Shown: in pieces, positions 30,594 through 36,664 of the stretch
How positions within the stretch are numbered: position 1 is the first letter of the stretch
Layout of the letters: each line of letters begins with the position of its first letter
Assembly: GCA_964482205.1 (NCBI GenBank)
Contig: CAYZWI010000020.1
Span: forward strand, 1-36,664
Direction of reading: 5' to 3'
DNA from: JAZDGX01 sp964482205
Lineage (GTDB): Bacteria > Eisenbacteria > RBG-16-71-46 > CAIMUX01 > WJJG01
Length of the DNA stretch: 36,664 bases
Program-made: the position numbers and the translations under genes
Notes under the pieces: model-generated
What the model saw: only the letters and a program-made list of their open reading frames with translations
Databases searched by the model: none
What the model was told of the DNA's origin: nothing

Positions 30594-32261
30594 ATGAGGC
30601 TCGTCACCTCCGAGCAGATGCGCTCGTCCGACCGCCTGACCATCGCGGGATTCGACGACCACGCGCCGGTCGCTTCGCGCACGCTCATGGAACGCGCCGG
30701 CTGGGGCATCTACGCGGCGCTGCGCCAGCACTTCGCGCGCCTCGCGCACCGGCCGATCTTCCTCTTCTGCGGTCCGGGCAACAACGGCGGCGATGGGTTC
30801 GTCGTCGCTCGCCACCTGCATCACGCCGGTTGCGCGCCGCACGCCTTGCTGCTCGGCGATCCCGAGAGGCTCTCGCACGACTGCGCGCAGCAGCGCGCGG
30901 CGTATGTCTCCCGCGGCGGCGCCGCCTGGGCGCCCTGCTCCGAGAACGCGATCGACGCGCTGGTGCGCTCCATCCTGCGATCCGCGGGAAGCCACCCGCC
31001 TCTGCTGATCGACGCCCTGCTGGGCACCGGCTCGCACGGCGCTCCGCGAGGGTTGATTGCCGCGGGAGCGCGAGCCATTCAGAGACTGAAGATCGAGCGC
31101 GGCGCGGAGACGCTCGCGATCGACCTCCCCACGGGAATGGATGCCGACACGGGTCAGGCGGACGGAATCGCCGTCGAAGCCGATCTCACCGTGACGATGG
31201 CCTTCCTGAAGACGGGCTTCCTGTTCTACCCGGGGCGCGCTCTGGTGGGTCGCGCGCGCGTGGTCGACATCGGCATTCCCGACGCGGCGGCCGAACAGTC
31301 GGGTCCATCGACGGAGCTGATCACCCGCCAACAGGCGGCGCGGCTTCTGCCCGAGCGCGAGCCGGATGTCCACAAGTCGCGCGTGGGCCGCGTCCTCGTC
31401 GTGGGCGGGTCGCCCGGACTGACCGGGGCCCCTTCGATGGCGGGCCTCGCCGCTCAGCGCGCCGGCTCCGGGCTGGTGACGATCGCGCTGCCGGCCAGCC
31501 TGAATCCCGCGATCGAAGCCAAGCTGACGGAAGTGATGACCCTGCCCTGCGCGGAGACACCCGCCGGCGCCTTGTCGCAGAAGGCGCTGGAGAAGATCCT
31601 TTCCTGGGCGGAGCGCACGGATGTGTGGGCGCTCGGGCCCGGCCTCGGCTCCGCGCCCGAGTCGGTCGCCCTCGTCCGCCTGCTCGCCGAGCGCTTTCCC
31701 GGGCCGGTCGTCGTCGACGCCGACGCCCTGCGCGCCTTGCGAGATGCGCCCATCGCCAGGCCGAAGGGAGCTCCCGTTCCGGTGCTCACTCCGCACCCCG
31801 GGGAGATGGCCGCGCTGCTCGGCCGCGAGCCGGGCGAAGGCCTGGGCGGGACGCCGGTCGAAATCGCCCGCTCCTATGCCGTCGATCACGGGTGCGTGCT
31901 CGTTCTGAAAGGCGCGCCGACGCTGGTTGCAGCCCCGGACGGCCGGATGTGGATCAACCCGACCGGCAATCCCGGCCTGGCGACGGGCGGAAGCGGGGAT
32001 GTGCTGACGGGAATTCTTGCCTCGCTGCTCGGCCAGGGACTCGATCCGACGGAGGCAGCGAGGCTGGGCGTCTTCGTGCACGGATGGGCTGCCGATCTCC
32101 TGGCCGGCGAGCGAGGGCCGGATCGCTTCTCACCGATGGATGTGATCGAGATCTTGCCGAGGGCCGTCGGGTCCCTGCGGAGCTTGCCGGCCGCATCCGG
32201 GCATTTGCACGGCCGGCCGAATGAGGCGTGGACCGAAGAATCCGGCTTCCAGATTCCTTGA
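30594..32261 (+). CDS. nnr: Bifunctional NAD(P)HX epimerase / ADP-dependent NAD(P)HX dehydratase
   Basis: A 555-residue two-domain repair enzyme. The N-terminal YjeF_N epimerase (about 1-220) shows FLFCGPGNNGGDGFVVARHL, LIDALLGTG and LAIDLPTGMDADTG. The C-terminal ribokinase-like dehydratase (about 250-530) shows VLVVGGSPGLTGAPSMAGLA, LGPGLGS, VVDADAL, LTPHPGEMAALLGRE, VLKGAPTLVA and ATGGSGDVLTGILASLLGQG. Together they convert hydrated NADH/NADPH back to the coenzymes. Slightly longer than E. coli Nnr (515 aa), with extra residues at the C-terminus. AAGGGGAC precedes the ATG. It follows the HAD gene by 13 nt and is probably co-transcribed with it. Confidence 0.95.
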   Translation: MRLVTSEQMRSSDRLTIAGFDDHAPVASRTLMERAGWGIYAALRQHFARLAHRPIFLFCGPGNNGGDGFVVARHLHHAGCAPHALLLGDPERLSHDCAQQRAAYVSRGGAAWAPCSENAIDALVRSILRSAGSHPPLLIDALLGTGSHGAPRGLIAAGARAIQRLKIERGAETLAIDLPTGMDADTGQADGIAVEADLTVTMAFLKTGFLFYPGRALVGRARVVDIGIPDAAAEQSGPSTELITRQQAARLLPEREPDVHKSRVGRVLVVGGSPGLTGAPSMAGLAAQRAGSGLVTIALPASLNPAIEAKLTEVMTLPCAETPAGALSQKALEKILSWAERTDVWALGPGLGSAPESVALVRLLAERFPGPVVVDADALRALRDAPIARPKGAPVPVLTPHPGEMAALLGREPGEGLGGTPVEIARSYAVDHGCVLVLKGAPTLVAAPDGRMWINPTGNPGLATGGSGDVLTGILASLLGQGLDPTEAARLGVFVHGWAADLLAGERGPDRFSPMDVIEILPRAVGSLRSLPAASGHLHGRPNEAWTEESGFQIP

Positions 32262-32325
32262 AGGGACCCGCCAGGCCGCCTCGCGCCTTCAAGGCTGCAA
32301 CCCCTTCCGTCGCGCGTGCACGGGG

Positions 32326-32348
32326 CGCGCCGCGATGCATGCGGCGCG
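32326..32348 (+). terminator. GC hairpin after nnr, possible terminator
   Basis: CGCGCCGC (32326-32333) pairs with GCGGCGCG (32341-32348) around GATGCAT. A short pyrimidine stretch with a few Ts follows. A second, 7-bp hairpin lies at 32362-32385. Both are between nnr and the promoter of the next unit, so they may end the nnr transcript. Confidence 0.45.
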
Positions 32349-32425
32349 GGTCTTCCCCCTGCCGCGGCAGTGCGCCGAGCCGCGGATAAGCGCTTTCCCG
32401 CTTCCCCTGCCTGCCGGGAATCCAG

Positions 32426-32454
32426 TTGACGATGGTCTGGGCGCTTCCTATATT
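32426..32454 (+). promoter_or_regulatory. Strong sigma70-type promoter for the lipoprotein/PorV unit
   Basis: TTGACG (32426-32431), 17-nt spacer, TATATT (32449-32454): the best promoter in the window. The transcript would begin near 32461, leaving an 88-nt leader before the lipoprotein start at 32549. The -35 context CAGTTGAC matches that of the secD promoter. Confidence 0.8.
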
Positions 32455-32509
32455 GCCTGGACTGGTTTGTTCCTATCCTCTTTGGAATTCGATGGAAAGG
32501 CGTGGGCCG

Positions 32510-32527
32510 GACCGGCGCGAGCCGGTC
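32510..32527 (+). promoter_or_regulatory. Leader hairpin with GCGA tetraloop
   Basis: GACCGGC (32510-32516), loop GCGA (a stable GNRA-type tetraloop), GCCGGTC (32521-32527), ending 6 nt before the ribosome site AGGAGG (32534-32539). It could stabilise the 5' end of the message or modulate ribosome access. Confidence 0.6.
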
Positions 32528-32548
32528 AGAGGCAGGAGGCCACAGGGC

Positions 32549-33016
32549 ATGTCACGGTTCCTTCTCGCGGTGCTTGCTTTGACGATCCTGCTCGCGGCTG
32601 GCGGGTGCACCAAGCGCGTCCCGGTGGAGTCCGGAAAATTCGACGCGATGGGCAAGTACCAGGTGACTTTCGCCGACGGTTCGAGCGTGCGCGGGAAAAT
32701 GAACTTGAACGAAGCGGTCGAGGTCACGGCCGGGGGCAATATCTACCGGGGCACCATCGCTGACTTGTCCCCCGATGAGATCTTGGTCGAGAACTGCCGC
32801 CTGATCCGCAAGGTCGACAGCGAAGAGAGCGAGCGGACGCGCATGTACAAGGCGGTCCGCAATCTCGAGCAGGAACCGGCTCAGTTCGTCTTCAAGCTCT
32901 CCGATGTGAAGCAGGTGGATCGGGTCAAGGTGGATCCCCTGCAGACGGCTACGCGCTCCGCGTTCTGGGCATTGACCGGCATCGTCTCCGCCATTCTTCT
33001 TTCCGAAAAGTCCTAG
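32549..33016 (+). CDS. Small lipoprotein, unknown function
   Basis: A 155-residue protein with a lipoprotein-type signal (MSRFLLAVLALTILLAAGGC) and Cys20 as the lipidated residue; the lipobox AGGC is slightly off consensus. The mature part has short beta strands (KYQVTFADGSSVRGKM, NIYRGTIADLSPDEILVENC), a charged middle, and a hydrophobic C-terminal segment (FWALTGIVSAILL) that could be a second membrane contact. AGGAGG 9 nt upstream fixes the ATG; a longer frame to 32426 would start inside the promoter. It is 47 nt before the PorV-like barrel and shares its promoter, so they may act together. Confidence 0.78.
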   Translation: MSRFLLAVLALTILLAAGGCTKRVPVESGKFDAMGKYQVTFADGSSVRGKMNLNEAVEVTAGGNIYRGTIADLSPDEILVENCRLIRKVDSEESERTRMYKAVRNLEQEPAQFVFKLSDVKQVDRVKVDPLQTATRSAFWALTGIVSAILLSEKS

Positions 33017-33063
33017 GGCGGGGCAAACCGCGTTCGCGGTGTGGCAGATGGAGGAGGGGTCCG

Positions 33064-34638
33064 ATGGGGCTGCCTGCTGGAATTCGGTACGGGGTTGGTG
33101 GTCTCGCGCTTCTGCTCGCGATGGCGGCGCTCGGGCTGCAGCCGGCGCCAGCCCAGATCGTGGAAGTGCACAACCCGACGGTCTCCCTTTTCGATCCCGG
33201 GGTCTATCAGCGGCCTGACGGCGCCAGCCTTGCCTCCGTCCTTCCCATAATCCTCAACCGCCCGATCGATGATCTCTCGCCCCGAGCCGGAGCGGATGCG
33301 ATGGCGATGGGTGGGGCTCATCTGGCGCTGGCTGACGGCGCTGCGGCGCTCGCCTGGAACCCAGCCAATCTTGCGCGTCTGCGCGAGTCCTCGATCATGG
33401 TCGACGGTTTCTCGTTGGGATCGTCGGGCAGCGCCAACACCGGCACTTTGCCCCCACAGGTTCTCGTCCCGGGCTACGGCGATTTCGAGATCACGACCTA
33501 TCGCAGCCGGCTCGGCGCGCAGACGGGCTTCGGTTTCGTCGGCGGTGCGCGCCCGCTGATCGATGTCGCCGGTTCGCCTTTGGTGGGAGGGATCGGCTAC
33601 CGCCGGCACACCGAAGTGGGCTATGGGCAGGAACTGCTCATGGAGATGAATCTGATCGGCGCGACGGGCGGTAGCTTTCCATTCACGTTTGGGGCCGAGA
33701 ATGACGAGCGCGGATTTCTCGAGAGCCTGACCATGGGCCTCGGATACGAAGCGGTGCGCGGCTCGTCCTTCTCCCTCTCGCTCGGCGCGACCGCGAATTT
33801 CCTGACCGGGCGGCTGCGTTCGGACAATATCGCCCGCGTCGCCGTCCGCAATTTCGAGGAAGGCAAGGGCAAGTTCCAGCAGAACCACAAGGGCTTTGCC
33901 GTGGAAGCCGGCGCCCTGGCCCAGGTCACGGATCAGGTTCGCCTGGCGGCCTGGGCGGAGTTGCCCCATACCGTTCATGTGCGCAACGGCGCCTTGATGG
34001 ATCAAGCCATTCGCACTCCGAATGTCACCGAGCCGACCTATCGCAACTACTGGGACATCGCCGACTACGACATGGAGTTTCCGCTCTTCGCCAGCGTCGG
34101 AGTCGCAATCGGACCGATTCAGGGGTTCGAAGTAGCCGCCGATTACAATCTGCGGCCCTGGTCGAAGGTCGACATCAAGCACACTGAGGCCGAATTCCAG
34201 CCGTTCGACGGCTCCTATCCGGCCGCCGATGTCGAGAGCTTCCACGTGGGAACGCGCTTCGAATTCCCGCTGCTGCGCGAGCCGTTGCATCGCGCGGGGC
34301 TGCGTCTCGGCACCATGCTCGGATTCCGGACGATGCCGCTCTCCATGCTGGACACGAGTTTGGAAGACGACACCAACCCGCCTCACTATCATTCGGACGG
34401 AGTGGAGGGCCACGCCTTCGCCTTTGGCTTCACCCTGGCGACGCGCCAGGTGGATTTCCACATCGGGATGGAATTCCAGTCGTACGAGTACGGGACCTGG
34501 TTCCTGGATGATCAGCGGGAGCTCGGGACGGAGGACTTTCCGGAGCGGGAGATCTGGTTCGAGAACCCCGACAATCGGGTGATCGAGGTGAGCCGCGACA
34601 ACACGATCTTCCGGTTCTCTTCGGAGCTGCATCTGTAG
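33064..34638 (+). CDS. PorV/FadL-like outer-membrane beta-barrel protein
   Basis: A 524-residue exported protein with a signal peptide (about 1-31, cleavage near QPAPA-QI). The region after it carries AGADAMAMGGAHLALADGAA then AWNPANLA, the plug/hatch signature shared by FadL-type transporters and PorV-like barrels. Alternating beta strands fill the rest, and the chain ends FRFSSELHL, close to a BAM-type C-terminal signal. FadL proteins pass hydrophobic molecules; PorV shuttles type IX secretion substrates. No type IX genes or C-terminal sorting domains are present here, so only the fold is assigned. GGAGGAGGGG precedes the ATG. A strong terminator follows. Confidence 0.82.
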   Translation: MGLPAGIRYGVGGLALLLAMAALGLQPAPAQIVEVHNPTVSLFDPGVYQRPDGASLASVLPIILNRPIDDLSPRAGADAMAMGGAHLALADGAAALAWNPANLARLRESSIMVDGFSLGSSGSANTGTLPPQVLVPGYGDFEITTYRSRLGAQTGFGFVGGARPLIDVAGSPLVGGIGYRRHTEVGYGQELLMEMNLIGATGGSFPFTFGAENDERGFLESLTMGLGYEAVRGSSFSLSLGATANFLTGRLRSDNIARVAVRNFEEGKGKFQQNHKGFAVEAGALAQVTDQVRLAAWAELPHTVHVRNGALMDQAIRTPNVTEPTYRNYWDIADYDMEFPLFASVGVAIGPIQGFEVAADYNLRPWSKVDIKHTEAEFQPFDGSYPAADVESFHVGTRFEFPLLREPLHRAGLRLGTMLGFRTMPLSMLDTSLEDDTNPPHYHSDGVEGHAFAFGFTLATRQVDFHIGMEFQSYEYGTWFLDDQRELGTEDFPEREIWFENPDNRVIEVSRDNTIFRFSSELHL

Positions 34639-34670
34639 AAGCAGCGTTTTGGGGAAGAGTTTTGAAATGC

Positions 34671-34709
34671 GAAAGAGGCGGGAGCACCTGCACCCGCCTC
34701 TTTCATTTT
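34671..34709. terminator. Rho-independent terminator
   Basis: A perfect 12-bp stem GAAAGAGGCGGG (34671-34682) with CCCGCCTCTTTC (34693-34704), loop of 10 nt, followed by ATTTTC. It lies 32 nt after the barrel gene and 49 nt beyond the nrdJ stop on the other strand, so it can serve both convergent units. Confidence 0.9.
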
Positions 34710-34753
34710 CCTGAAACGCGGATTCCGACCGGCGCAGCCCTCGCGCCGCCAGG

Positions 34754-36664
34754 CTAAGAGCACCCGCTCGTCGAGCCGCACTCCATGCACCGGTGGCAGG
34801 AGCCGTTGCGCGTCATGAACGAGCCGCACTCCGGGCAGGTGGGCGCGTCCACATCGTTCACGAAAGTCGACGCGCGGGAGCCGCCGACGGCCGGCGCCGC
34901 GTGAGGCTCTTGCAGGGGCGCCGGTCCATCGGCTTCAGGCGGAGCGCCCTGCGGCAGGAACTTCAGCGCCAGCCAGCGGAAGATGTAGTCGGTGATGCTC
35001 TTCGCGTACCGGATCTCCGGATGGTGGGTGAATCCCGAAGGCTCGAAGCGCGTGTGCACGAACTTGTCGACGAGCACGCGCAACGGGACGCCGTACTGCA
35101 GCGCGAGCGAGATCGCGGTCGCGAAGCAATCGCAGAGGCCCGAGACGACCGTGCCTTCCTTGGCCATCACGATGAAGATCTCGCCGGGCGAGCCGTCGGG
35201 ATAGAGGCCGATCGTCACGTAGCCCTCGTGATCGCCGATCGTGAACTTGTGGGTGATCGACTGGCGCTCTTCGGGCAGGCGCCGCCGGACCGGCCCGCGC
35301 GCCTGCTCCTCGCCTGCGCCGCCGCCCGCTTCCAGCGTCAGCGGCTGCACGCGCTTCGAGCCGTCCCGGTAGATCGCGATCGCCTTCAAGCCTTCCTTCC
35401 ACGCGCGCTGGAAGATCTGAGCGATCTCGGCGCTGGTGGTTTCCTGCGGCACATTGACGGTCTTCGAGATTGCGCCGGAGATGAAGGGTTGGACCGCGGC
35501 CATCATGCCGATGTGCCCGTCGTGATGGATGAAGCGCTTGCCCTTGCGCGGCCGGAAGGCGCAGTCGAACACCGCCAGGTGCTCGGGCTTCAGATTCGGC
35601 GCGCCTTCGATCGTCTCCTCGGCTTCCATGTACTCGAGAATCTCGCCGATCTGCGCCGAGTTGTAGCCCAGGCGGCGCAGCGCCGCGCGGACCGTCTGAT
35701 TGACCATCTTGAACATGCCGCCGCCGACCAGCTTCTTGTACTTGACCAGGGCGAGGTCGGGCTCGATGCCGGTCGTGTCGCAATCCATCATGAAGGCGAT
35801 CGTGCCCGTCGGCGCGAGCACGGTGGCCTGCGCGTTGCGCCAGCCGCACTGCTCGCCCTTTTCGACCGCTTCGTCCCAGACCCGCCGGGCGGTCTGCAGA
35901 ATGGCGGGGGAGATCAAGTCGGGATTGATCCGGCCGAGCTCGTCGCGATGGCGGCGCACGACGCGCATCATCGCCTCGCGGTTGCGCGCGAAGCCCTTGA
36001 AGGGCCCGAGCACGCGCGAGATCTCGGCCGAAGTCGCGTACGCCTGTCCGGTCATGACCGCCGTCACCGCCGAGGCGAGCGCGCGGCCGCGTTCGGAGTC
36101 GTACGGCAGGCCCTGAGACATCAGCAGCGTGCCGAGGTTCGCGTAGCCGAGCCCGAGGGGCCGGTAGTCGAAGCTGTTCTGTCCGATGGACTGGGTGGGA
36201 TAGCTCGCGCAATCGACCATGATCTCCTGGGCGAGGGTCACGATCGCGACGGCCGCGCGAAAGGCGTCGGTGTCGAACTCGCCGTTCTCGTCGACGAAGC
36301 GCATGAGGTTCAACGAGGCCAGATTGCACGCCGAATCGTCGAGGAACATGAACTCGCTGCAGGGATTGCTCGCGCGGATCTCGCCCGCCTGAGGGCAGGT
36401 GTGCCAGGAGTTGATCGTGGAGTGGAATTGCAGGCCCGGATCGCCGCACAGCCAGGCCGCCTCGCTGATCATCTCCATGAGATCGCGGGCGCGATAGGTG
36501 TCGACCGGCTCGCCGGTGGTCACGGCGCGCGTCTGCCATTCGCCGTCGCGCTCGACCGCGGTCATGAATTCGTCCGTCACGCGCACGGAGTTGTTCGAGT
36601 TCTGGAAGAAGACCGAGGCGTAGGCTTCGCCGTTCAAGGATCCGTCGTAGCCCGCGCGAATCAA
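34754..36664 (-). CDS. nrdJ: Vitamin B12-dependent (class II) ribonucleotide reductase, C-terminal part
   Basis: The last 636 residues of an adenosylcobalamin-dependent ribonucleotide reductase, which makes deoxyribonucleotides with or without oxygen; the 5' end lies beyond the right edge and the first visible codon is internal. Visible: SNNSVRVTDEFM, WHTCPQAGEIRASNPCSEF (active-site Cys region), DDSACNLASLNLMRF, ATVLAPTGTIAFMMDCDTTG, KTVNVPQETTSAEI. A C-terminal extension ends in a zinc-ribbon-like CPECGSFMTRNGSCHRCMECG and a terminal GCS, carrying the cysteines that re-reduce the active site in this subclass. Convergent with the PorV-like gene. No class I small-subunit gene is in view. Confidence 0.95.
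   Translation of the reverse strand: MIRAGYDGSLNGEAYASVFFQNSNNSVRVTDEFMTAVERDGEWQTRAVTTGEPVDTYRARDLMEMISEAAWLCGDPGLQFHSTINSWHTCPQAGEIRASNPCSEFMFLDDSACNLASLNLMRFVDENGEFDTDAFRAAVAIVTLAQEIMVDCASYPTQSIGQNSFDYRPLGLGYANLGTLLMSQGLPYDSERGRALASAVTAVMTGQAYATSAEISRVLGPFKGFARNREAMMRVVRRHRDELGRINPDLISPAILQTARRVWDEAVEKGEQCGWRNAQATVLAPTGTIAFMMDCDTTGIEPDLALVKYKKLVGGGMFKMVNQTVRAALRRLGYNSAQIGEILEYMEAEETIEGAPNLKPEHLAVFDCAFRPRKGKRFIHHDGHIGMMAAVQPFISGAISKTVNVPQETTSAEIAQIFQRAWKEGLKAIAIYRDGSKRVQPLTLEAGGGAGEEQARGPVRRRLPEERQSITHKFTIGDHEGYVTIGLYPDGSPGEIFIVMAKEGTVVSGLCDCFATAISLALQYGVPLRVLVDKFVHTRFEPSGFTHHPEIRYAKSITDYIFRWLALKFLPQGAPPEADGPAPLQEPHAAPAVGGSRASTFVNDVDAPTCPECGSFMTRNGSCHRCMECGSTSGCS

Noticed and set aside
33064..34638. 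PorV-like barrel as evidence of a type IX secretion system
   Set aside because: No other type IX component or sorting domain is in the window; the shared motif is also general to FadL-type barrels.

Overview
The window is high-GC bacterial chromosome (roughly two-thirds G+C by eye), almost fully coding. No tRNA, rRNA, CRISPR array, IS element, integrase or phage gene was seen. The organism is Gram-negative: there is a SurA-type periplasmic chaperone, two predicted outer-membrane beta-barrel proteins, several lipoproteins and a class II ribonucleotide reductase. DUF4159, DUF4175, a PorV/FadL-like barrel and a periplasmic protein close to the Bacteroidetes family often named 'asparagine synthetase B' point to an uncultured lineage of, or near, the FCB superphylum (Eisenbacteria-, Latescibacteria- or Gemmatimonadota-like). 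That placement is inference.

Layout. 115-1644 (-): tandem-GAF/HD-GYP signalling protein, divergent from a block of 20 plus-strand genes running to 25743. The block opens with a tightly packed envelope and housekeeping operon: surA-like chaperone, S4 RNA-binding protein, ftsE, ftsX, envC-like activator, holB, ricT-like PSP1 protein, tatD-like DNase, rsmA. Next come a short-form sugar-nucleotide transferase (rmlA-like), an unrecognised 629-aa predicted beta-barrel, two related lipoproteins and a small single-pass membrane protein (10.8-15.5 kb). secD and secF follow behind a clear promoter. A translationally coupled four-gene set then encodes DUF4159, a 1165-aa DUF4175 membrane/coiled-coil protein, a TPR protein and a secreted GATase-like protein (18.46-25.74 kb). 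A 12-bp inverted repeat separates this block from a minus-strand operon DUF1015-serA-serC (serine synthesis), both of whose spacers contain strong hairpins. Divergent from it run a tiny zinc-ribbon protein, a HAD hydrolase and the NAD(P)HX repair enzyme Nnr. A lipoprotein and a PorV/FadL-like barrel follow with their own promoter. After a strong terminator, the C-terminal two-thirds of a B12-dependent ribonucleotide reductase enters from the right edge on the minus strand.

Most functions converge on building and dividing a two-membrane envelope: FtsEX-EnvC, SurA, SecDF, lipoproteins, barrels. The best candidates for undescribed biology are the DUF4159-DUF4175-TPR-GATase-like operon, the barrel plus paired-lipoprotein module, the odd low-complexity architecture of the RicT-like protein, and the structured serine operon. 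At the whole-window scale the tetranucleotide ACGT is almost absent (12 sites found), and every Asp-Val pair examined is written GAT-GTN, which suggests ACGT-directed DNA methylation or restriction in this lineage.
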